Below are positions 1 through 6,658 of a DNA stretch of 11,936 nucleotides, piece by piece. Numbering within the stretch: the stretch's first letter is position 1; each line of letters opens with the position of its first letter. The DNA comes from Bacteroidota bacterium (GTDB lineage Bacteria > Bacteroidota > Bacteroidia > B-17B0 > Aurantibacillaceae), in NCBI GenBank assembly GCA_025360565.1, contig JANYBY010000179.1, forward strand, positions 1 through 11,936, in the 5' to 3' direction. The notes below the pieces were generated by a model. That model saw only the letters and a program-made list of their open reading frames with translations. It made no database searches and had not been told where the DNA came from. The position numbers and the translations under genes were made by a program.

Positions 1-1323
1 CGCGTCTTTTTGTGTTTTAAAAAATACACCTAAAGGATTTCCTTCTTCATCCAAATGAAATTTAACTTCGGCTTTATCAAACACAATAGAACCTTTACGA
101 ATTCTGTCCGCTCTTAATTTTTTTGCAAGTCGGTCCAACACAAAAATATCTTCTTTAAAATCGCCTTCGCCCGTTTCAATAATGGTTTGCACATCTTCAT
201 AGCTAAATCTTCTGTCACTGTAAATAATTGTTTTGCCAAACCATTGGTTGTGTATTGTTGCTTCATCATCTAACTGAAACACCGCGCTGAAACAATATTT
301 CTCTTCCTTGGGCCTTAATGAACATACAAAATTACTCAGCACTTCGGGTAGCATTGGAATACACCTATCCACCAAATACACGCTGGTAGCGCGATGCACG
401 GCTTCTTTATCTAAAGTAGTATTAGGTTTTAAATAGTGGCTTACATCGGCAATGTGCACGCCAACTTCCCACAAACCGTTCTCTAATTTTTGCAAGGAAA
501 GCGCATCGTCAAAATCTTTTGCATCAACAGGGTCGATGGTAAAGGTTGTAATTTTTCTAAAATCGCGGCGTTTGGCCACTTCATCATTTGTGATCTCGGT
601 GGGTATTTTTTTGGCTTCGTATTCAATGGCGTCGGGAAAATTTTCGGGCAAACCGTATTCAGCCATAATGGCGTTCATTTCGGTTTTATGTTCACCGGGA
701 TTTCCAAATACTCTTAACACTGAAGCGGTCGGATTTTGTTCGCCCGCTTTCCATTCCTTAAACTTTATCAAAACTTTTTGTCCGTCTTTTGCCCCGTTAA
801 TATCGCTGCTGCGAATAAAAAAATCGACATGGATCTTATGGCCATCGGCAATTACAAAAGCAAACTTGGGATTTATTTTTATGGTGCCAACAAATTCTGT
901 TTTAGCGCGCTTAATTACTTCAACCACCTCTCCTTCTTTTCTTTTTCCGCTACTGCGCAAGGACAAATGCACTTTTACCAGATCGCCTTGAAAAGCGTCT
1001 TTTGTTTTTTTAGCGGGAATAAAAATATCATTTTCCGATTCGCTGTAAACTACAAAGGCCGTGGCTTGCGTAGTAAAATCAATAGTTCCGGTTACGTATT
1101 GTTTGGTTTCTTTAATTTGATATTTGCCGGTTTCTTTTTCTATGACTAGATTCTGTTGCTTTAGTGCTACAAGTACTTCTATTAATTCAAGTCGCTCCGC
1201 ATCGCTGTTAATTTCCATAGCGGCGCCAAGCTGTTTATAATTAAACGTTTTTGAATCGTTATGTTTAAGGAAATCTAAAACCTCTTCAAATAAATAACGT
1301 TTTGGTTTTTTGTTTTTTGACAT
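1..1323 (-). CDS. rnr: Ribonuclease R (VacB/RNase II family 3'-5' exoribonuclease), N-terminal 441 residues, cut by the window edge
   Basis: RNase R degrades RNA processively from the 3' end, including structured RNA, in the cytoplasm. The reading frame is open from ATG at 1323 to base 1 without a stop (441 codons), so the C-terminal half of the RNB domain and the S1 domain lie outside the window. Residues 1 to about 70 form a winged-helix-like N-terminal region, followed by cold-shock/OB-type segments (about 75-225). The catalytic RNB signature TIDPVDAKDFDDA starts at residue 262; aspartates 264, 270, 272 and 273 match the four metal-binding aspartates known for this family. A second conserved block, VHIADVSHY, lies at 289-297. 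The start is supported by the typical Lys-rich N-terminus. It follows rarA on the same strand after 82 bp, so the two may be co-transcribed. No frameshift is seen. Plus-strand open frames at 452-1149 are shadows of this gene. Confidence 0.96.
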   Translation of the reverse strand, partial: MSKNKKPKRYLFEEVLDFLKHNDSKTFNYKQLGAAMEINSDAERLELIEVLVALKQQNLVIEKETGKYQIKETKQYVTGTIDFTTQATAFVVYSESENDIFIPAKKTKDAFQGDLVKVHLSLRSSGKRKEGEVVEVIKRAKTEFVGTIKINPKFAFVIADGHKIHVDFFIRSSDINGAKDGQKVLIKFKEWKAGEQNPTASVLRVFGNPGEHKTEMNAIMAEYGLPENFPDAIEYEAKKIPTEITNDEVAKRRDFRKITTFTIDPVDAKDFDDALSLQKLENGLWEVGVHIADVSHYLKPNTTLDKEAVHRATSVYLVDRCIPMLPEVLSNFVCSLRPKEEKYCFSAVFQLDDEATIHNQWFGKTIIYSDRRFSYEDVQTIIETGEGDFKEDIFVLDRLAKKLRADRIRKGSIVFDKAEVKFHLDEEGNPLGVFFKTQKDA

Positions 1324-1333
1324 ATTCAATGTT

Positions 1334-1345
1334 AAATGTACATTT
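1334..1345. promoter_or_regulatory. 12-bp perfect palindrome upstream of rnr
   Basis: The sequence AAATGTACATTT is its own reverse complement and sits 10 bases upstream of the rnr start codon, inside the 82-bp rarA-rnr gap. It could be an operator or a small hairpin in the leader. AT-rich palindromes of this length can arise by chance, so this is only a candidate. Confidence 0.25.
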
Positions 1346-1405
1346 TTATTTCGAGTTTATGGTTGCGGGTTCAACACGAAATAAATAATATAAAACCTGG
1401 AATAG

Positions 1406-2677
1406 TTAATACCCATATTTTTCTTTCCACAATTTTTTAAGGTAAGCCCTTTGTTCGGCTTCACGGGCATTGTTGCCGGGCTCGTACAATTTTGTGCCGG
1501 ATAAGGTTTCGGGAAAAAATTCAAGATCAATAAAATTATTTTCGAACGAATGCGCGTATTGATACTCTTTACCATAATCCAAATTTTTCATCAATTTGGT
1601 TGGCGCATTGCGCAAGGGCAAAGGCACCGGAAGGTTTCCGGTTTTATCAACCGTAGCCATAGCGTTTGCAATTGCCATATAAGATGCATTACTTTTTGAG
1701 CTGCATGCCAAATAAGTAACACACTGACTTAAAATAATCCGGGCTTCGGGCATACCAATTACATTAACGGCCGAAAAACAATTGTTGGCAAGTAAAAGCG
1801 CGTTGGGATTAGCGTTGCCAATATCTTCGCTCGCCAGAATTAATAAACGGCGTGCAATAAAGCTTGGGTCTTCGCCACCCTTTAACATGCGGGCTAAATA
1901 ATATACCGCTGCATTAGGGTCGCTACCTCTGATGGATTTTATAAATGCCGAAATAATATCGTAATGCTGTTCACCGTTCTTATCATACAAAGCAAGGTTT
2001 TGCTGAATGGTTTTTAAAACCAATTCGTTGGTAATGGTAATATTAGTTTCGCTTGTGCTGTTTACTACAATCTCTAAAGCGTTGTAAAGTTTACGTGCAT
2101 CGCCACCGCTTACTCTTAACAAGGCTTCATGCTCTTGTAAATTAATTTTTTTGTGTTTTAAAAATTCATCATTGCTAATTGCTTTTTTTAATAAACTTAA
2201 AAGTTCTTCTTCCTCTAAATGTTTTAAAACGTAAACCTGGCAACGCGAGAGTAGGGCACCTATCACTTCAAACGAAGGATTTTCGGTAGTGGCACCAATT
2301 AAAGTAACGGTTCCTTTTTCAACCGCGCCCAAAAGCGAATCTTGCTGCGATTTACTAAAGCGATGAATCTCATCAATAAACAAAACCGGTTTATTTTGAT
2401 TAAAAAAATTATTGTCGCCGGCTTTTTCAATGATCTCTCTAATATCTTTAACACCGCTGTTAATTGCAGAAAGCATAAAAAATGGCCGCTTTAATTCGGT
2501 AGCGATTATTATGGCGAGCGAGGTTTTACCAACGCCGGGCGGACCCCAAAGCAGAAGGGAGGGAAGAAGGTTTTGTTGAATAGCGTTACGAAGGGCGCTG
2601 CCGTTGCCAATAATATGCTGCTGCCCAATGTAATCTCCAAGGGTTTTAGGCCTCATTCTCTCTGCCAAGGGCTGCAT
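1406..2677 (-). CDS. rarA: Replication-associated recombination protein A (RarA/MgsA), AAA+ ATPase
   Basis: RarA is a cytoplasmic AAA+ ATPase, related to clamp-loader subunits and to eukaryotic WRNIP1/Mgs1, that acts at stalled replication forks. The 423-residue length is normal. Visible motifs are Walker A GPPGVGKTS (45-53), Walker B LFIDEIHRF (99-107), sensor 1 GATTEN (128-133), the arginine-finger SRC (144-146) and sensor 2 GGDARK (191-196). From about residue 230 comes the MgsA C-terminal part, with the conserved blocks SIRGSDPNAA, ARRLLILASEDIGNANP and the final LSGTKLYEPGNN. The start at ATG 2677 gives the family N-terminus PLAERMRP; the later Met8 would remove it. The stop is TAA at 1408-1406. 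rnr follows 82 bp downstream on the same strand. Upstream, divergent from a small exported protein, lies an 18-bp tandem duplication containing two TAAATTTG motifs in this gene's direction, which may be its promoter. Confidence 0.97.
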   Translation of the reverse strand: MQPLAERMRPKTLGDYIGQQHIIGNGSALRNAIQQNLLPSLLLWGPPGVGKTSLAIIIATELKRPFFMLSAINSGVKDIREIIEKAGDNNFFNQNKPVLFIDEIHRFSKSQQDSLLGAVEKGTVTLIGATTENPSFEVIGALLSRCQVYVLKHLEEEELLSLLKKAISNDEFLKHKKINLQEHEALLRVSGGDARKLYNALEIVVNSTSETNITITNELVLKTIQQNLALYDKNGEQHYDIISAFIKSIRGSDPNAAVYYLARMLKGGEDPSFIARRLLILASEDIGNANPNALLLANNCFSAVNVIGMPEARIILSQCVTYLACSSKSNASYMAIANAMATVDKTGNLPVPLPLRNAPTKLMKNLDYGKEYQYAHSFENNFIDLEFFPETLSGTKLYEPGNNAREAEQRAYLKKLWKEKYGY

Positions 2678-2734
2678 TTAGGTGTTTTTTTTAGCGGTTA
2701 ACGTATTTTTTCTTATTTTTACCGTGCTTTATAT

Positions 2735-2770
2735 TAAAGACAAATTTACTAATAAAGACAAATTTACTAT
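2735..2770. repeat. 18-bp tandem duplication in a divergent promoter region, carrying two -7-like boxes towards rarA
   Basis: Two adjacent 18-bp units (2735-2752 and 2753-2770), TAAAGACAAATTTACTAA and TAAAGACAAATTTACTAT, differ only in the last base. On the minus strand each unit reads TAAATTTG, a perfect match to the Bacteroidetes -7 promoter motif TAnnTTTG (at 2748-2741 and 2766-2759). These would place transcript starts about 55-75 bases upstream of the rarA ATG. I found no clear -33 TTG at the right distance for either copy. The second unit ends on the first two bases of the downstream start codon (ATG 2769). The rest of the 91-bp gap (2678-2734) is T-rich with no other recognisable element. 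Confidence 0.6.
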
Positions 2771-3290
2771 GAATATTAATAAAGTCGTATCTATTTCATG
2801 CTTATTTATTGCAGTGCTCATTTTTGCCGGTGCAGGCATTAAGGGTGAGAAAGATCCTTTACATAAACGCACTTTTAATATTGGCATAACCGAAGTAAAA
2901 GATGGGGTTGCGGCAAAAAAATCTATAAAAGATGAAATAACTTTTAAAAATGGAACCTTATTTAGTGATTTTTTACAACATAAATTTTCATATAAATGGT
3001 TAAAGTACCGAATTAATAAGGATTCTATTTATATGGATGACGAGAGTCAGGCAGAGGTTAGAAGGCTTGAAATTGAAGCTGTAACAACAGATGAAGGAGG
3101 AACAACTATGATGCTTAGTTTTGTTGTTGAAAACTGGGATATTGAAGGCACCATGAAACTTACAAAAAACGACAAGCCAAAAAAATATTTTGATTTTACC
3201 GGTTTTGAAAAAGGCGGCAAGCCTAAAAAGGAAAAGAAACCAAAAAACGGTGAAGCACCAGCCGTTATTGAAGAGCCGAAGAAGGAGTAG
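2769..3290 (+). CDS. Small exported protein of unknown function (173 aa)
   Basis: I do not recognise the family. From ATG 2769 the protein starts MNINKVVSIS and continues into a hydrophobic stretch (about residues 9-24), which looks like a signal peptide or membrane anchor. A soluble part of about 120 residues follows, with alternating beta-type segments (for example TFNIGITEVKDG and TTMMLSFVVENWDIEGTMKL). The last 28 residues or so are a low-complexity tail rich in Lys, Pro and Glu (KPKKEKKPKNG region). An in-frame ATG at 2682 exists, but it lies only 5 bases from the divergent rarA start, would read through the tandem repeat and would spoil the signal sequence; 2769 is preferred. The gene is divergent from rarA and 153 bp ahead of msrA on the same strand. 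Its TAG stop directly abuts a palindromic repeat. An extracytoplasmic location is inferred from the N-terminus only. Confidence 0.75.
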   Translation: MNINKVVSISCLFIAVLIFAGAGIKGEKDPLHKRTFNIGITEVKDGVAAKKSIKDEITFKNGTLFSDFLQHKFSYKWLKYRINKDSIYMDDESQAEVRRLEIEAVTTDEGGTTMMLSFVVENWDIEGTMKLTKNDKPKKYFDFTGFEKGGKPKKEKKPKNGEAPAVIEEPKKE

Positions 3291-3325
3291 ACCTCTCCCT
3301 AAATCCCTCTCCAAAGGAGAGGGAC
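3291..3325. repeat. Palindromic intergenic repeat, CCCTCTCC/GGAGAGGG type
   Basis: TCCCTCTCC (3304-3312) and GGAGAGGGA (3316-3324) form a perfect 9-bp stem with an AAA loop. The GC-rich stem stands out from the AT-rich surroundings. It begins immediately after the TAG stop (3288-3290) with ACCTCTCCCTAAA. From memory, very similar CTCTCCCTAAATCCCTCTCC-type sequences recur between genes in many Bacteroidota, like a REP-type element; I cannot count copies here. No T-tract follows, so it is not a classic intrinsic terminator, though the hairpin could stabilise the 3' end of the transcript. Confidence 0.6.
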
Positions 3326-3421
3326 TTTGTCACGGTAAAAGAGGAGGGCTTTTGAGACAGACTCAGAATAAATTTTACATCCTTTAACATTTTAAACCGT
3401 AAGGAAAATTTCTTTCTTCCG

Positions 3422-3435
3422 TCTATTTAAATAGA
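3422..3435. promoter_or_regulatory. 14-bp perfect palindrome just upstream of msrA
   Basis: TCTATTTAAATAGA is a perfect dyad ending 8 bases before the msrA ATG. Its position would suit a repressor site or a leader hairpin masking translation initiation. No TAnnTTTG box is placed convincingly upstream; the closest is TAAATTTT at 3369-3376. The rest of the gap back to 3326 holds nothing I can name. Chance occurrence in AT-rich DNA is possible. Confidence 0.3.
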
Positions 3436-3443
3436 AATACGAA

Positions 3444-4103
3444 ATGATGAAAAATTTAAACAAACTTAAAACAGGTATAACTTTAATGGCTGCAGTTTTT
3501 TTTATGAATGCTTGTGGTCAAACAAAAACAAATTCAACCAACATGAAAAACGAACAAACAACTTCCGCTAATATTGATACGGTAACATTTGGAGCAGGCT
3601 GCTTTTGGTGCGTTGAGGCGGTGTTTCAGCAAATGAATGGGGTGGAAAGCGTTAAGAGCGGTTACAGCGGGGGTTCGGTAAAAAACCCTTCGTACAGGGA
3701 AGTTTGCAATGGCACCACAGGCCATGCAGAAGTTTGCCAGATCACTTACGATAAAACAAAAGTATCATTTGATGAATTGCTTGAAGTATTTTGGAAAACG
3801 CACGATCCAACAACAATGAATCGCCAAGGCAACGACCATGGTACGCAATACCGCTCGGCTATTTTTTACCATAACGATGAGCAAAAAAAATTAGCTGAAA
3901 AATACAAGGAAGAAATCAATAAAAGCGGAGCTTATCCCAATCCCATCGTTACAGAAATAAAACCTTTCACTATTTTTTATCCTGCCGAGGATTATCATCA
4001 AAACTATTACAATCAAAACAGCGGCGAAGGCTACTGCCAATACGTTATTCAGCCTAAAATAGAAAAATTTAAAAAGATCTTTAAAGATAAAGTGAAGCAT
4101 TAG
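3444..4103 (+). CDS. msrA: Peptide-methionine (S)-S-oxide reductase MsrA, predicted lipoprotein
   Basis: MsrA reduces the S epimer of methionine sulfoxide in proteins, restoring methionine after oxidative damage. The catalytic motif GAGCFWCVE starts at residue 50; Cys53 is the nucleophile by family homology and Cys56 follows in the common GCFWC form. Other family blocks are GTTGHAEVCQ, GNDHGTQYRSAIF and DYHQNYY, and the C-terminal GEGYC supplies a probable resolving Cys198. The N-terminus is a lipoprotein signal: basic start, hydrophobic segment, then MNAC with lipidation at Cys24, followed by a polar linker to about residue 45. The enzyme is therefore predicted to be membrane-anchored outside the cytoplasm, where a thiol donor would be needed. 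There is no fused MsrB domain. ATG codons at 3444 and 3447 are both possible starts; the difference is one residue. The TAG stop abuts a palindromic repeat shared with the convergent neighbour. Confidence 0.97.
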   Translation: MMKNLNKLKTGITLMAAVFFMNACGQTKTNSTNMKNEQTTSANIDTVTFGAGCFWCVEAVFQQMNGVESVKSGYSGGSVKNPSYREVCNGTTGHAEVCQITYDKTKVSFDELLEVFWKTHDPTTMNRQGNDHGTQYRSAIFYHNDEQKKLAEKYKEEINKSGAYPNPIVTEIKPFTIFYPAEDYHQNYYNQNSGEGYCQYVIQPKIEKFKKIFKDKVKH

Positions 4104-4145
4104 ACCTTCAAGGTTTCGCTGATGATTCAGGAAAACCTTGAAGGT
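4104..4145. repeat. Palindromic repeat, ACCTTCAAGGT type, between convergent genes
   Basis: ACCTTCAAGGTTT (4104-4116) pairs perfectly with AAACCTTGAAGGT (4133-4145); the 16-base loop contains a further CTGA/TCAG pairing (4119-4122 with 4127-4130). Each arm is itself nearly palindromic (CCTT-C-AAGG). It fills the 49-bp gap between msrA and the gene ending at 4153, and starts directly after the msrA TAG. No T-tract follows on either strand, so it may end transcription weakly or act as a stabilising 3' hairpin. Similar elements are, from memory, repeated between genes in Bacteroidota. Confidence 0.6.
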
Positions 4146-4152
4146 ACGTACC

Positions 4153-4983
4153 TCACCTATCGTAAGAAACTTTTACGTTAAAATCGCCGCCTCCTCCTTT
4201 TATTTTATTCCAACGCTCAAATGCCGATGATTTTACAAACGAAGGCGTAGCATAGGCTCCGGCGTAACAAAATTTAGCAATGTCCATTTCATCCATTAAA
4301 CATTCAAGACTTATAAAAAAATCTTTTGATGTGGTAATGTTGTATTCCTTTAAATTAATGATTACTTCCCCTTGTTTTGCACTCACTTTAAAAATAACGG
4401 GTTTACGTAAAAAGGTTCTTAAACGCGGAAATTGTTTTTCAGAAGCTTCGTAAAACATTAAACGAAAAACAAGCGAGTCGGAATATTTATTTTGAATGAC
4501 AAAAAACCCAAACGATTCAATTAACACCCGCCTACCAACTTTATTTCCGGCCAGTATCGCTGCCTCCGAGCCTTTCCAGTTACTGTTATTTTTTACAAAA
4601 CCACTGCAATTGTTTTTTGTGTACTTTTTATTTCCCAAATATTCGTATTTTATTTTTTTAGAATTTATTACTACTTCCTCTAATTCAGTAGGGGCGGGCT
4701 CTAAAATTAATTTCCTGTTTTTTTCCTTCAAAAAATCGCTTACTAAAAAGGTTAAGGATTTGTAGCCGATGGCTAAAATTTTAAGGCTGTCCTTTGCGTG
4801 ATCTCCGTCAAGCTCAAATTCAAAATGTCCGTTTTCGTTGCTGAGGGTACCAATAGATCTGCCAATGATACCAATACTTACAAAGGCAATGGGCCGTTCC
4901 TCTTTATCAGTAATAATGCCTTTGATCTTAACCTGCCCGAGGCAAATGGCTGCAATAAAAACACAGAAAATGGTCAATTTCAC
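4153..4983 (-). CDS. Exported carboxypeptidase-like regulatory domain protein (276 aa)
   Basis: The N-terminus MKLTIFCVFIAAICLG, followed by Q17, is a typical Bacteroidota signal peptide. Residues 18-95 match the CarboxypepD_reg-like beta-sandwich: the pattern is KGIITDKEERPIAFVSIG, then GTLSNENGHFEFEL, then DSLKILAIGYKSL. A short linker LEEVVI (101-106), as found at the same place in TonB-dependent receptors, leads to a C-terminal region (110-276) that I can only describe as a conserved Bacteroidota type. No peptidase, plug or receptor barrel is present, so this is not a SusC-type receptor. Its molecular role is unknown; a cell-envelope location is inferred. The start is GTG at 4983: an in-frame TAG lies four codons upstream (4995-4993) and there is no ATG near the N-terminus. 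TTG at 4977 is an alternative. A perfect -7 box lies only four bases upstream, suggesting a leaderless transcript. Confidence 0.85.
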   Translation of the reverse strand: MKLTIFCVFIAAICLGQVKIKGIITDKEERPIAFVSIGIIGRSIGTLSNENGHFEFELDGDHAKDSLKILAIGYKSLTFLVSDFLKEKNRKLILEPAPTELEEVVINSKKIKYEYLGNKKYTKNNCSGFVKNNSNWKGSEAAILAGNKVGRRVLIESFGFFVIQNKYSDSLVFRLMFYEASEKQFPRLRTFLRKPVIFKVSAKQGEVIINLKEYNITTSKDFFISLECLMDEMDIAKFCYAGAYATPSFVKSSAFERWNKIKGGGGDFNVKVSYDR

Positions 4984-4987
4984 CTTG

Positions 4988-4995
4988 CAAATCTA
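4988..4995 (-). promoter_or_regulatory. -7 promoter box for the 4153-4983 gene, almost touching its start codon
   Basis: On the minus strand the bases read TAGATTTG, a perfect TAnnTTTG match. The box ends four bases before the GTG start, so transcription would begin on or within a few bases of it. No good -33 TTG is seen at the usual distance, which lowers confidence. Confidence 0.4.
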
Positions 4996-5003
4996 ACAAA
5001 GCT

Positions 5004-5025
5004 TAGCAATAAATTGCTATTTTTG
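5004..5025 (+). promoter_or_regulatory. Candidate promoter and operator of the ABC-F gene
   Basis: TATTTTTG (5018-5025) is a perfect TAnnTTTG box followed by CACC, 19 bases before the ATG at 5045; the transcript start would fall near 5030. A 7-bp inverted repeat TAGCAAT-AA-ATTGCTA (5004-5019) overlaps the upstream edge of the box, where a repressor would block RNA polymerase. A -33 TTG at the usual distance is missing. The 61-bp intergenic region therefore appears to hold two back-to-back promoters. Confidence 0.5.
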
Positions 5026-5044
5026 CACCTCAATTTAAAAATAA

Positions 5045-6658
5045 ATGATCTCCGCTTCTAATGTAAGTTTACAATACGGAAAACGTGTTTTATTTGATGA
5101 AGTAAATGTAAATTTTATTCCGGGTAATTGTTATGGAATTATTGGCGCTAACGGTGCGGGTAAATCAACCTTCATGAAAATATTGAGCGGCGAAATTGAT
5201 CCTACCAAAGGCCGTGTAAATATCATTCCCGGTATGCGTATGAGTGCGCTCAAACAAAATCACAACGAATACAATGAATTTACGGTAATTGATACGGTTA
5301 TGATGGGGAACAAACGTTTGTTTCAGATCATGAAAGAAAAAGACGCTGTTTATGCAAAGCTCGATTTTAGTGATGCCGATGGAATAAAGGCAAGCGAGTT
5401 GGAAGCGGAGTTTGGAGAAATGAACGGATGGAACGCCGAAAACGAAGCGGCCGAAATGCTTACCAATATGGGTATAGTGCCGGCCAAGCACAGTAAATTG
5501 GTAAAAGAATTAACCGGAAAGGAAAAAGTAAAAACATTATTGGCGCAAGCGCTTTTTGGTAATCCTGATATTTTATTATTAGATGAACCAACCAATGATC
5601 TGGATGTTGAAACCATCGGCTGGCTCGAAAATTATCTGGCCGATTTTGAAAACACTGTTATTGTCATCAGCCACGATCGCCACTTTTTAGATGCTGTTTG
5701 TACAAATATTTGCGATATTGATTATAAAAAATTAAACACTTACACCGGTAATTACAGTTTTTGGTATCACATGAGTCAGTTGCAATTAAAACAACGCAGC
5801 GATCAGAATAAAAAGATAGAAGATAAGCGGGCAGAGTTGCAGGAATTCGTTCGCCGCTTTAGTGCCAATGCCAGCAAGAGCAGCCAGGCAACCAGCCGTA
5901 AAAAATTATTAGAGAAATTAACGGTGGATGAAATTCCGGCGAGTACGCGAAAGTATCCGGGAATTATTTTCAGGCAGGAACGCGAAGCCGGCGATCAACT
6001 TTTATCCGTTGAAAATTTAAATAAGGCAAACGCCGAGGGATTTATTTTTAAAGATGTAACCATAAATATTAATAAAGGAGATAAGATAGCGTTCATAAGC
6101 CGTAACCAATTAGCGGTATCGAGCTTGTTCGCGGTACTGGCGGATGAGGATACAAACTACAAAGGTAAATTTACGTTTGGCACCACTATTTATAAGGCCT
6201 ATTTGCCAAACGATAATCATAAATATTTTGAAGTTGATTTGAACTTGGTTGATTGGTTACGCCAATTCAGTAAGGATAAGGATGAAACATATATTCGCGG
6301 ATTTTTAGGTAAAATGTTATTCAGCGGCGAAGAAGTTTTAAAAAAATGCAATGTTTTAAGCGGGGGCGAAAAAGTGCGTTGTATGATCAGTAAAATGATG
6401 CTGATAAATCCCAATTTTTTAATTTTAGATGAGCCAACTAACCATTTAGATCTCGAAAGTATTATTGCAGTGAACGATGCGTTAAAAGATTATCCCGGAA
6501 CCATCTTTTTTACCAGTCATGATCACGAATTAATGCAAACTGTTGCAAACAGAATAATTGAACTTACGCCAAAGGGAATTATAGATAAAGTGTGTACCTA
6601 TGATGAGTATTTGGCAGATGATAAAGTAAAAGAACTGCGCAAAAAATTGTATAGTTGA
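5045..6658 (+). CDS. ybiT: ABC-F ATPase of the YbiT/YkpA group
   Basis: ABC-F proteins are soluble twin-ATPase proteins without membrane segments; characterised members act on the ribosome as translation factors or antibiotic-protection proteins. The 537-residue length and sequence (opening MISASNVSLQYGKR) match the YbiT/YkpA branch as I remember it, not the classical resistance proteins. NBD1 has Walker A GANGAGKST (34-42) and LLLDEPTNDLD with catalytic Glu181. The inter-domain linker contains the conserved EFVRRFSANASKSSQATSRK block. NBD2 has a full LSGGEK signature (438-443) and LDEPTNHLD with Glu463. Two elements are degenerate: the NBD1 signature reads LTGKEK (156-161), and the NBD2 Walker A reads SRNQLAVSS (352-360), with Val358 in place of the lysine. 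Both belong to the same composite ATP site. The frame is intact throughout. Its stop overlaps the TTG start of the next gene. Confidence 0.93.
   Translation: MISASNVSLQYGKRVLFDEVNVNFIPGNCYGIIGANGAGKSTFMKILSGEIDPTKGRVNIIPGMRMSALKQNHNEYNEFTVIDTVMMGNKRLFQIMKEKDAVYAKLDFSDADGIKASELEAEFGEMNGWNAENEAAEMLTNMGIVPAKHSKLVKELTGKEKVKTLLAQALFGNPDILLLDEPTNDLDVETIGWLENYLADFENTVIVISHDRHFLDAVCTNICDIDYKKLNTYTGNYSFWYHMSQLQLKQRSDQNKKIEDKRAELQEFVRRFSANASKSSQATSRKKLLEKLTVDEIPASTRKYPGIIFRQEREAGDQLLSVENLNKANAEGFIFKDVTININKGDKIAFISRNQLAVSSLFAVLADEDTNYKGKFTFGTTIYKAYLPNDNHKYFEVDLNLVDWLRQFSKDKDETYIRGFLGKMLFSGEEVLKKCNVLSGGEKVRCMISKMMLINPNFLILDEPTNHLDLESIIAVNDALKDYPGTIFFTSHDHELMQTVANRIIELTPKGIIDKVCTYDEYLADDKVKELRKKLYS

Noticed and set aside
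452..1149. Open plus-strand frames opposite rnr
   Set aside because: The minus strand encodes an unmistakable RNase R here, with catalytic motifs; the plus-strand translations are low-complexity Phe/Ser-rich shadows.
2682..2768. Earlier ATG at 2682 for the small exported protein
   Set aside because: It is 5 bases from the divergent rarA start, translates the tandem repeat, and adds a second hydrophobic stretch ahead of a good signal peptide.
4104..4145. Strong Rho-independent terminator between msrA and the convergent gene
   Set aside because: The stem is good but no T-tract follows on either strand; annotated as a palindromic repeat with possible 3'-end function.
6092..6130. Frameshift or sequencing error destroying the second Walker A of the ABC-F protein
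   Set aside because: The frame and family sequence are continuous on both sides, and the loop resembles that of YkpA-type relatives as remembered, so it is a real substitution.
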